A stretch of 64,000 bases of DNA from Catonia carolina. Its lineage: Eukaryota > Arthropoda > Insecta > Hemiptera > Achilidae. A program made the translations under genes and the position numbers. The notes below the pieces were generated by a model, which did not search any database, was not told the DNA's origin, and was given only the letters and a program-made list of their open reading frames with translations. The stretch's first letter is position 1, and each line of letters starts with the position of its first letter. This document shows, one piece after another, positions 1 through 12,600 of the stretch. The stretch lies in contig JAQMRL010000007.1 in assembly GCA_035578175.1 (NCBI GenBank), positions 49,548,727 to 49,612,726 of the forward strand, given 5' to 3'.

Positions 1-162
1 CCTTACTTCACCGAGGGTACAGAGTTCTAGGTGAAATTTTTCCCTAACCGTAACTCGCTAACTAAACGTTTTCAGGCATATGTTTATATGAACTTTTTTT
101 CTTATTTTTAGCTATAGAATGAGATCCCAAGAGATGGCCGTATAGTTTTGAATCCCCCTGTA
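1..162 (-). repeat. Dispersed repeat fragment, also at right window edge
   Basis: Read on the minus strand, this stretch begins near 162 with CAGGGGGATTCAAAACTATA and runs off the window at base 1. The last 77 bases of the window carry the same sequence on the plus strand. The shared start suggests a fixed element end. No coding sequence is recognisable. Confidence 0.7.
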
Positions 163-432
163 TATTGAACACTATCCCAACTGTATGGAAATAATACATA
201 AACGCATGAAACATTTATTCATAGACGCTCTGTTGTGCTGTAGACAATCTCTGGACTATCCGATCAACCATTGGCCTCTATTAGTTTGGATAATTAGAAA
301 CTATTTTACATGGTTACAGTTTACCATTTTTAGAGGATACAGCATCAATATCGATTATAATGTAACAAAAACACTTGTGAGAACTTAACTCAGGTAGCTG
401 GCCAATATATTACACAAAGATAAAAAACTTAC

Positions 433-605
433 CGTCTACTTGTGAGAAGAAGATAATATTTTAAAGACAACACAGTTGGATCACAACTATCTTCATGTGC
501 GACGATAAGAGTTACATCAAAATCATCAGTCTGTTTCATATCATGTGCGTCTTTGTATGTAATGTGCGGTGTTTGACTCAGTTGTACCAGTACATATTCA
601 CTACT
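433..605 (-). CDS. SZT2: SZT2 exon 23 of window (last visible)
   Basis: The exon has 173 bases encoding [20 protein letters not shown], then [20 protein letters not shown] and [10 protein letters not shown]. Acceptor TTACAG, donor GTAAGT. It ends in phase 2, so at least one further coding exon must lie to the left of base 1. Confidence 0.86.
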
Positions 606-3600
606 CTGTAAAAAAATGAGACTAACATTAATAAAGTATTTAATTGTTTTGAACCTTCCTAAATTTAAACAATTTTTTTTCTATTGCACAAAATTGTAAT
701 TTTTACTAACCTTATATAGGTGCTACATTGTTAGTTTTTCATATAATTTTACATTTTTTTTACTCACATATTGTAGTGGATGTACCATCATCAGAGTATA
801 TAAATTTTAAATATTGAAACAAAAATTGTTAATATTTTTTCTAGAAGACGCATCATCAGTCTAAGTAATTTATAGCTCACTTACACAAATTCTAACCCAT
901 AAGAAGATCTTGGTGAGCAAAAATAATAAGAACCTTTTTTGTTTGTCATGTGCCCAAACCCTCAGGAAAAATCTGGTATCTCGGGTGCTGGCCTCATGGG
1001 GGGTGCTACGCTCCCACAATTTTGAGACCAAATATATCTTACGAAAAAATTGAGATTACCAATTGAACTAGTATACAAATTACATAAGTTTTAAAAAACT
1101 GAAAATTGTGGGTTGAACACACGACCAAAAGAACAGTTGTAGATCAAGAGTGAAGTGCAATGTAAAAAGAAAAAATGCAATGCCAAAATAGCAATGGAGG
1201 AAAGATGGTTCAGCAATAGAGAGAGAAAGAGTGAGGGGGAGTTGTGTCAGGCCCAATCTAAGGACACTTGGAAGAGGGTTAAGACGATAAATTTTTTTCA
1301 TCCAGGAGACTCCAAAAGGTAGTATACGGGACATGTCAAGATAAAACTGATAAACAAAAAGTTTATCACAATGATAAATTCATCACTTACCACCAAAAAT
1401 TTGTTTCTGCTACTGCTTACTTCAGTAGGCTTGTCATGAACCCCTTTGTATCAAATAGCACACAAGATTAAAAATTTAAACACTATGATAAATTCATCAC
1501 CTACCAATAATTTGTTTCCGCTACTGCTTAACTCAGTAGGCTTGTCATGAACCCCTTTGTATCAAATAGTACACAATATTTGTTTATTTCTATTTCATAT
1601 AATGAATTAATATAATAATTTCACTAACCTTCTTTTTAAACTGCGTCACCTTTATTGTAATTTCTACTTACACGTGTTTCGGTGGATCCACCATCATCAG
1701 AGTAAATGAAAAATTAAAACTAAAAAATTTTTTCACATTTATTTAAAATTTACAGAAGATGGTACATCTTCAGTCACTTGTATAAAACTGATTTAAAATT
1801 AATTTATTTTAATTTATCCCTTCTCATATTTACTGTAGATAGCAGCAGCAGTCAATATCACTTCATCATTCCTAAATTTTATTTGTTCATTCAAAATGTC
1901 CTGCTTTTGCTCTTTCAAATATTTATAAATATGGAACATCTCATATTTCTCAATTTTATTTTTATTCTCTATATTACATTGTTCTATTATATTGAAATGT
2001 TCATCTATTTTACCAAATTTATGTCTTTCTTCTTTTATATGATTGGTATAGTTAGATATAATGTAGTCACATTTCAGTGCTTTTTTTATGTTCATTATAC
2101 CTCACTTGAAAATTATGACTAGTCATACCAATGTAAAATTTTTTACAATCCTCATTACCACAATCTATTTTATACACACCCTTTTTATTGCTTAGTGTTT
2201 CATTTATATTATTTTTAATTATATTTGTGGACAGTAGTTTTTTATTATTACATATGTATGCGATTTTATAAAATTTATTTAATGTTCTGTATAATTTATT
2301 ATTAATAGTTTTATTGTATTTTAATGCAATAAATGGTTTATGTTTTATTTTATTATCTATTATAAGGGTGGTTCTCATGAAAAAGAGATAAAGTAATAAA
2401 TAAAATTAAAAACAAACTATATTTTAAAAATAACTTGAGAACCACCCTTATAATAGATAATAAAATAAAACATAAACCATTTATTGCATTGAAATACAAT
2501 AAAACTATTAATAATAAATTATACAGAACATTAAATAAATTTTATAAAATCGCATACATATGTAATAATAAAAAACTACTGTCCACAAATATAATTAAAA
2601 ATAATATAAATGAAACACTAAGCAATAAAAAGGGTGTGTATAAAATAGATTGTGGTAATGAGGATTGTAAAAAATTTTACATTGGTATGACTAGTCGTAA
2701 TTTTCAAGTGAGGTATAATGAACATAAAAAAGCACTGAAATGTGACTACATTATATCTAACTATACCAATCATATAAAAGAAGAAAGACATAAATTTGGT
2801 AAAATAGATGAACATTTCAATATAATAGAACAATGTAATATAGAGAATAAAAATAAAATTGAGAAATATGAGATGTTCCATATTTATAAATATTTGAAAG
2901 AGCAAAAGCAGGACATTTTGAATGAACAAATAAAATTTAGGAATGATGAAGTGATATTGACTGCTGCTGCTATCTACAGTAAATATGAGAAGGGATAAAT
3001 TAAAATAAATTAATTTTAAATCAGTTTTATACAAGTGACTGAAGATGTACCATCTTCTGTAAATTTTAAATAAATGTGAAAAAATTTTTTAGTTTTAATT
3101 TTTCATTTACTCTGATGATGGTGGATCCACCGAAACACGTGTAAGTAGAAATTACAATAAAGGTGACGCAGTTTAAAAAGAAGGTTAGTGAAATTATTAT
3201 ATTAATTCATTATATGAAATAGAAATAATTTCAAACTGCAGGATGCATTATAAAGATTTATTTTTGAATGAAAATATTTGTTTAATTAGAAGTTAAATAC
3301 TTTTCAACCAAAAACTATTTAGAAAGGAATTCGTGCACACTGTAAAATGTTTCATCAATCAAGTATTGTTTAAGCTTTTTTTTAAAATGACTTAAATTGT
3401 CACAACTTTTTAAACCTTGCGGAAATTTATTGATGTATTTTCTACCTGCGTAAGTTGGTTTTTGTTCAAACAATTTAGTGTTGTGATTAGCAACAAAATA
3501 ATTGATTCTGTTTCTTGTGTAGTAGTTGTGAACATCTAAATTCTGTAAAAAGATATTTTGCTTTACGTACATTATCACTTCAAAAATGTACAAAGAAGGA

Positions 3601-6600
3601 ACTGTGAGCAATTGCAGCTTTTTAAATAGTGATCTGTATGAGGTGAGGAGGTTGACTCCCATCATACATCTGAGAGCTTTTTTCTGTATTTTAAAAACTC
3701 TTTCCATGTTACACTGTGATGAATTACCCCATACTAATCTGGCATACCTGATATGAGATAAAATTAAACCATGATAAGCTGCTATTAGCAATTTTTTATC
3801 ATTTAATCTGGCAATTTGTTTTAATGCAAATACCCCAGATGATATTTTACCACAAATTTTATCGGTATAATAATTCCACGATAAAGTCCTATCTAGTGAC
3901 ACTCCTAGAAACTTCACTGTTTACACATGATCTAGGATATTATTTTGTAAAAGACATCCACTTCTCTGTTTTCCCTTACATAGTCCGTCTGCATTAGCAG
4001 CAATTTGCAAAACAGTCGGACGTTAAACCAAAAAAAAAAAAAAACCCTTACATAGTGTTTGTTTTTGAACTGTAAGTACTGACACTTTTTCCCATTAACT
4101 GTTAACATTAATTCATTCAGAAATTGAACTACAGATTCTATGCTAATATGTGTATTCACTTCAAGACTATCTACCAGTAAACTTTTGTTTATGATTGAAT
4201 TATCATCAGCAAACAATAAAGCTCTACTGTTGGGTAAGATTTCTGGTAATCTATTTATATACAACAAAAACAAAATGGGACCTAAAATTTGACCCTGTGG
4301 AACACCAGCTTTGACATCAAGCTTATCAGACAAAACTTTTGTAAGTTTCCCCTAAACTACTCTAGTTATTTCTACACACTGTACTCTACCTACCAGATAA
4401 GACTGAAACCATTTAAGTTCTAACGAGGAGCTTTGTCCAACTTCATACAAGGTCTATTCAATAAGTTAAATCCGAATTGTGGCTATAAAAAGAGTTATTG
4501 CAGATATATGTACAGAGATTTAAAATTCTTTGAAGTATTCTTCTAGGGCATCGACAAACCTCTGCCAGCAATTTTTCGTTTGGTATGTGTTGTATCAGTC
4601 ATCAACTACTATGTTGGTCAGATATTTAACTCTTCAGCTATCATCCGCACACTTAACCAACGATTAGAATTCAAAAATTGAGGTTTCTTGGTCATACTGT
4701 CATCAGTTAATGTTGAAATCGGACGTCCTGTATGTTATTTGTCTTGCACCTGATTTTGGCCCTCCTTAATTTTTTGTACCACTCAAAAAGCTATCAGAAA
4801 CATTTAAAGACTCTCACTGGGGGTTTTGTTCAGTTTGACACAAAACAAAAGTTCAAAGTTTTGCTATGAATTGCCTGCCGAGTGATGAAAACAATAATTC
4901 ACTTTTTGTACAATTTACATACTGTGTGGGCTTGAAGGTAGCTGAGTTGGTTCTTTCTGGTTGCCTGACATCAGTAGCAATCCTGCCCATAATGACTGCC
5001 CTATGCCGCTTCCTCTCAGTGGGAAAAATCAGAATCGATACTTATTGGACAGACCCTGTATCTTAAACAGGTTTTCCAGTTATACTTTTAATATATCAGA
5101 TACAAAGCACAGATAAGTTTAAAAAATTGTACTTACAACAGAAACATTATCTGCAACTGGAACCATTCTGTACACAACCATCTTATAATCCTTTTCATTT
5201 GTAAGTAGATAATTATAGACTTGCATAGGTGGTGTCTGCATGTTTTCAATAACTATTGAACCTGTCCAAACCAATACATTATTAAATGAATTACAAATGA
5301 TAGATTAAATAAATCAGTAATAGTGATTTACTTTACTCTGAAGTTCTCTCTACATAGGCTACCACAATAATATAACTCCCAACATTTCCTGTTCAAAGAA
5401 ATCTAGTTTTAGTGCAAGATATAATTTCCCCTTTTTATTATTAACAGGTAATCGTATAAAATACTGGACGTTTCCTTATTAGTTACACAAAAGTAACCTT
5501 TAATAGTGGGAAAAGTACATTATTACAGGAATGACTGGTACATCCTGAATCCAGTATATATTAAATCTTTATTTACAAATGTTAAAAGTGGCTACCTTTT
5601 GTAACAAAGTAGATGTCCCATCTGTAATCAATTTAAAATCCTATGAAAGCATACCTGGATGGCAAAAGTAAAATTCTAAACTATTTGGAAAAATGCCTGC
5701 TCGGTTTTTCCATTTTTATGTTTACCAATTTACTAATTATTGTGACATACATCATCTCGTTTTGACACTGCAATTAATTACTTTCCTCGTGCCGCCAGTC
5801 TTGCTGTTTTTCTAGAGTACAGTAGAATGTTTTTATTGTTTATTTATTTTTCTAGATTTTTTTGTTACATTCTATATCCATAATTGGTTTTTTTTTAGAA
5901 ATAACCAGATCTGGAAAGAACCCAGTATAAACATTACAGTATTAATGTTTACAGCAATTGTAACTGAAAATATTTACAATCTTAGAAAGAGTTATTTTAC
6001 TATCTTCTTACTCTAAAAATAATAATCCTTAAATAAAATTGGGTTCAATTCTTTTATAATTTGGTAAATAAAGGTTTTACTGATGATAAAATTTTTATTT
6101 ACTTTGTAAACAATTAATAACATACCTGCATGAACTAAACTTCTAGCATAATTTGGTGCTTTAGAATAGTACTTTAGAAAATCGTCAAGGAAACTAGTTA
6201 GATGATATTCTGGTCTTAATAGAGCCTGCTGATCAGAAATGAACCAATGAAGACAACGCAAGTGATAATCGTATGTAAATGAATGAAGATGCATCAAAAC
6301 TTTCACTCTATCGCACTCATCTAGAAAACTTAATGTGAACTGAAAAATAAAAAAGGCATATTTAACATCATATGTAATTTATTTAAGAACTACTTTAAGT
6401 ATTTAAGCCAAGTTATTCAGTCAAAAAACAAGTAAAAGTAAATAAACAAATTTTTGAATAATTTAAATAAAAAAAATCTGGTGTGAAACACACACGACTT
6501 TCTCTTGCCAATGCAAATAATGAATAATATAACCCAACATTACTAATAAAACATTAGAAATAAAAAAAAACTAACCTCAAAAACATAACCTAATTTTAAG

Positions 6601-9600
6601 CATGAGTGAATGATGCAAAATGAAAACCAACCTCAGTTTGGCTTAGTAATAAGAAAAATCACTCTTTGACACTAAACTAGGCTCTGTAGAGAAAAATGGT
6701 TAAAATAAAAGTTGTACATCTTTTAATTTCCTGCATATTTAATTATATAAACTTTTGTCATAAAATGCATACTAAGGCCAAAATTTAAAAAAAAATACAT
6801 TTTTTTGCATTTCTTTTGTTACATAATGCTCATGGTGCCATTATATAATCTTATAAAAATATCCATTTTTGGACATAGGCCCCTCTATTCTTCCTCCATT
6901 ATTTTGTCAAGAAAAATCTGCACTCATCCCTGTCAAACATGACAGTTTAGGTCATCTGTCCATCTCATCTGTTGTTGACCCATGAATTTACTCTCGCAAT
7001 AAAGACATTGCCACAAATCAACTGTTTAACAGTATATTTTTGGAGATGAAGGTTCTGTGATTCAAATCCTAGTACAGGTAGTTACTTTTATACGGATTTG
7101 AAATCTAGACAGTGGTTACCAGTGTACTTTGATGGATAATCTTTCAGGAAAGGTTGGTTTTAGTCTGTAAAAGACTACACCTCATTTACACGTCATCCTC
7201 ATCTCATTGGGTCAAGGGGTAGCTTTTTGTTATTTTATAACTAGAATGCAATGTACACACATTGGGGATTAGAAAGTTTGTGGTCTTTTTCTTCATTTGT
7301 ACTGTATTTCTAGAGTCTCTAGTGTACCTTTTATGTCACCTATCATCTTTCTATTGTAAAGTATGGCTAAAAAAATTTGATTTAAGCTTGGCTATCTGCA
7401 CCTTATCCTGGTGTTTTTCTTTTTTCTATAAGCCAGAAGCCCAGTATTTGTTTCTCTATTGCTCTCTGTGTCTTCACTATTTTGTTTATATTCTTCCTAT
7501 AAATGTCCATATTTTGGAGCCATATGTATGGATGGGTAATATACATTAAATACCTACTCTAGTTCTCAGATACTATAGATACTTCCGATTTATTTGGGAT
7601 GCTATTTGCCAAATAACATCCACATCAATCTAGTTTCTCTCTCTACTTCCTCTGTCTGCTTGTCATTATTCAGTTTCATTATTTGTGACTTCCTCTATTC
7701 TCTTTTGTACAATGGTGATGTTTACAAAAGTTTATTCTTAAACCTATTTTTAACATCTTTATCCAGTCGTTCAATCATCCATGTGTATTAAATCGTTTAT
7801 TGTTTCTCCATTTATGACGATCCCTTTTTCTCCCATCGTAATTTCAATCCAGTTATTTAGTAATTAATTTTTAACTTCCCCGAGTCCCACACTATCAAAG
7901 GCTTTAATAAAGTCCATGAATGTCATGAACAGTTGGATCTGATATTTTTTAGCTTTTCAATTAGATTTTTAGTAGTCAAGAGACGACTATAAGTGAAGAA
8001 GGCCCTTCTAAATCCAATCTTCTTCTTCTTTTGTTTGGTAGCAATCAAGTTTGGTTGTTAATTTAGCAACCCTGTCATTATTATTGTGAATAGGCCACAA
8101 TGACAAAATACAATTAATCATTAGCCAAAATACAACTTTTATTTTTTCTTCCTTTTAGCCAAGAGAGATCTGCTAGTCATTATAATTATAGTAATAACAA
8201 AAGTAAAAACAAAGCACTGATACCACTACAAGAACTTTGAAGTAAAAATACTAGCACATAACATAATTTACCCAAAATTATAAAATAAATTTAATTTAGA
8301 TTGCAAAAGTAGATCAGAAAGTGATTTATTGATTGATATTATGTGCTTTAATAACTTGTACAATGTATTAAAAAAACTCATAAGAGTTTTAAAGATGACT
8401 CGAATTAAAGATGAATAACAAAAATAGGTACCTGAGATATATGATGCATATATGATGAAGCAGATGACTTTCCTTGCAACCTTGAACACTCAAGAGCGTG
8501 TAATTTTGCATGAAAAAATGGTTCTGATAAGAATAATTCAAACAGAAGAATTCCTCCTAAGAGAGATTTTTGCAAATAACAACAGTTTGTGTTCTCTTCA
8601 CTAATGGTCTTTTGATTATTTCCTCGGCTCCTAAAAAAAGGAAAAAAACAGTACATGAAATATTAGCAGTTATTAATACATATAGTTTGTTTACAGGAAT
8701 AAAAATTACATTCTGTTTAGGTACAACATTCACAGCACATTTGTATTACATGAAAAAAAAACAGCAGAAGAAAACTGATCAAATTTTTCTCATTAATCAA
8801 ACTTTTTTTGTCATCAGTCTCTCGACTGGTTTGATGCAGTTCTCCAAGCTGTTCTATCTTGCGCAAGTATTTTCATTTCTACATACCTGTAACACCCTAT
8901 ATCTTTTGTAATTTGCTTTATATATTCTAATCTTTGCCTCCCCCTACAATTTACTCCCTCAATATTACCCTCCATTATTGATAGCCCAATACCTGGATAT
9001 CTTAAGATATGCCCCACTAGCCTATTCCTCCTCCAAGAAGATCCTTCCATATACTTCTTTTTTCATCCACTCGCCTAAGAACCTTTAAATTATTTACTTT
9101 GTCTACCCCACTAATCTTTAACATTTTCCTATAACACCACATTTCAAAAGCTTCTATCTTCTTCTTTTCTACAGCCCCTATCACCCACGTTTCACTCCCG
9201 TATAATGCTACACCCCAAACATAATATTTTAAGAAATTTTTCCTTATCTGTAAATCAATGTTTGTAATCAGAAAGCTGTTTTTTATTTCAAAGGCTTTTC
9301 TAGCTTGAGCAATTCTGCTTTTGATATCACTTGTGCTTCTACCATCCTTTGTTATTTTACTCCCTAGATAGCAGAATTCCCCAACTTCCTGCATGTTTTC
9401 GTTGCCAACTTTTACATTTCCCACCTCTTCTAAACCACTCTTGCTGCTGCACAACACTTTCGTTTTGTTCTTATTAATTTTCATGAAGTAATCCTTTCTC
9501 ATGATCTCATCCATTCCATTTAAGATATCCTCTAGTTCTTTCTTTGTCTCGGCGAATTAACTTTAATTTTAATTAACTTGTTAATGCTATGTTAAGTTGA

Positions 9601-12600
9601 TATTTCTTTTAAAAATGCCTCCAAACTTTGAGACACCCAGGCCAAGCACACATAAAAATGACTAATATGCTTTTCACGGTTGATGAGCTCAGCTGTTTCA
9701 TAGGTTAGACCAATTAGAACATTTGCCAGCGTTGTCAGATTGTACCTGACAAACATTACGCGCGCATGCGTATAAGAGCCGCAATAGTTCACTCTCGTCT
9801 TGCATCTCGTACTGAACAAATCGATTATAGAGCGCGTAAACATGCAATACTTTACAATATAATCAGCTGATTGTATTTTTATAGGTTATAATTGTTATTG
9901 AAAGACCAAAAAATGGCTGACGAAATATATAACAGAGCTACAAGATCAAGTGTTGGCAACGTTGCTGTAAAGTCATTGGCTAGCTAAAAATTGGGTAGGG
10001 GACAATGCATACATTCAGAGCTCATCAGCCTTGAAAAATAGTATAGACTTTAAAGTGTTAACTTGTGTAATTAGATTACATTACATTCATATTTACCCTT
10101 TTCTAGGTGTTGGAGGACCAATCTGTATTGGAATGAATCCTAATGTTTGTAAATACTGCTTATATTCATTAACAAAATTAGCACAAAGCTGCTGATGCCA
10201 TCCATCTTCCTGTTGCTTAGAATCTGTTTCAACAACCGGAACCTGAATAGAAAAAGATTATGAGTAACTTAACAATAATCAATTAAAATTTTATTTTCAT
10301 GTACATTTACATACAGTTATCAGTAGCACCAAAGTCCTCAGACATAAAAAGAAGAGCATGGGGTAAGTCAAGTATACAAGATCTGTCCCAACAGTTTCGG
10401 TAATGAACTTCCACAGCTGGCCACTTTCACTTGTGCGGTGTGGCTTCAGGTGAAAAAGTGATTGGGGGTTCTTGGGTAGAGAAAACCACAGCTCACAGTC
10501 ACTTGGGAACAGTGGTTGAGTGAAGTTCATGCTTAGCACAAAATGTGTCACAATACACTCATCAAAAAAACGATGGCACAAAATTTGGAGCAGCGTTATG
10601 CAATTAAATTTTCCATTAAACTGGGTAAAAATGGTGCAGATATGCTAAAAATGCTTCTTAAAGATGTTCTTAAATCAGTTGTTCACCACATTATAACCGA
10701 GGATTTTGATATGAAGAAGGTTTGCACGAAGCTGGTGGCAAAAGTTCTCACTGACATGAAGGAACAGCACCTTTTGAAGCCAGGAAGGTAATTATATAGA
10801 ATCAGAGCCCATCACCGATTGTAACAATTTTCTTTTGGGTGCTGAATCTGAATATGAAATTATTTTTCCCCACAAAAAAGTATCGATTTAAAAAAAAAAT
10901 CGTTACAATTGGTGACGGGCCCTAATTCTATATAATTACTGCCAGGAATTGTTCGAACACTACAAAAACAAACCTGAAATTCTTTTGTTTCAAAGATAAG
11001 AAGAACTCTGAAAAGACACCACCACAGGACACTGGAGAGGGTAAAAGAAGTCTTAAGAGAGGTCTTCAAAGGAGCCTTCAAGGGGTGAATGAGGCATTGG
11101 AAAATATGCATAGAGTCGGAAGGAAAGTCATTTGAAAAATTTAAAGAGATTGTATATTCATGTTCAATAAATGAAAAAAAAAATAGTGGAACTTTTGGGA
11201 CAGACTCTGTCTACAAAGCATCATTAGTCAAATATTATTTTCATAATATACAACGTTTTTATGAAAAAAAAAAATCACCTTCACCATTATGAGGTCACCT
11301 GCCATGAGGTAGATCCTTTGTACCATTGAGAAACTGAAAAGTTGGTCTCCAGCTTCCCTTCTGTCTTAACTGTTTGGTACTTCATACCTATTTTAAATTA
11401 TCTGAAAGATTTATTCTTCAATGTCCTCTTTTCTTACCATCTTCTACTGAGCCTAGTTGCATTGATTGATATAGATGAAGGAAGTTGATGAAATTCAGCA
11501 ATGGTGTGTGGGGTAAATTGATATCAGATGTAACAAATATGTTGGAACAGGTGGATAACTACAAATATTTAGGGGTGGATTTTATGGAGGATGGCAGGAT
11601 TGACTGGGAAGTTAATAATAGAGTCAGGAAGTCAAACTATGCTTATTACCAGATAGATACCATCATCTTTGAAAAAGGAGATATACGGGCCAAAACCAAG
11701 ATCAGACTCAACGAATGTGTTACAGGCCCTATATACTTTTGTATGCGAGTTAGATTTGGTCAGCACAAGAAAAGCATATTAGAGTACCGATAACAGAATT
11801 GTACGCTTGTACGCGTTGCCACTCTTACAGTCGCAGTGTTTACTATGATTCTTTTGAGAGAGATCATGTGATGAAATATTACCTCGTGTATATTGTTTTT
11901 CTCCTACATTACACAACGTAATAAACTCTTGTGTATCGATTCTGTTGTTTCCTAATTAAAACTAAATCTCATCGCGAGTTATATGTGATTTTAATGGTTA
12001 TCGTGGTGTGTTTTGCCCAAAACAGGCAGGTGGAGTCTTAAATTATTTGCCCTCAATCTGATAGTTCTACAAAAAACTGCTAGGGCTACAAAGAATCATT
12101 CTGATTCTTATCACATGGTCAGCCAGCTAATTATATGACTGAAGCATTTAAGAACAGAAGAGGTACAGTAGTAAAAGACACTAATGTCAGTGTCAAAAAT
12201 AATAGGAACCTGAGTTTGAAGGCACAGTTGTCGCTGAATTAAATGAATCAATGATTTATTTTATAGAATCTACTGCAAATTCAAAGGTCCCGGTTGCAAA
12301 TTCAGATAGTTACCGGTTGGCGAGATAGAAATGGGATGTAAAAAGCGTAAAAAATAAAGAAATAGAAAAGCTATGGTTCTGAGATACAGTCTACATAATA
12401 GAAATACTTTAATCTATATTCTGATGAAATTTCACAAAAACCAGATGAGTATGTACAGAGTTATATGCCAATAAGTTCGCATAATCCGTAAAAGTCTCTA
12501 AAAATGGGTACTTTTTGTTTTTATGTCAATATCACTTTTAAAAAATAGATAACAATTTCAAGTTTTCGTTGTTTAACGCAGAATTAAACAGGCATTAATT

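Noticed and set aside
185..388. 67-codon plus-strand frame left of the last visible exon.
   Set aside because: No family resemblance; in an AT-rich intron such a frame is not exceptional.
1814..2122. Opposing frames on both strands in the left Penelope arm.
   Set aside because: Plus-strand frame is antisense to the endonuclease. Only the minus-strand frame, which is frameshifted, is meaningful.
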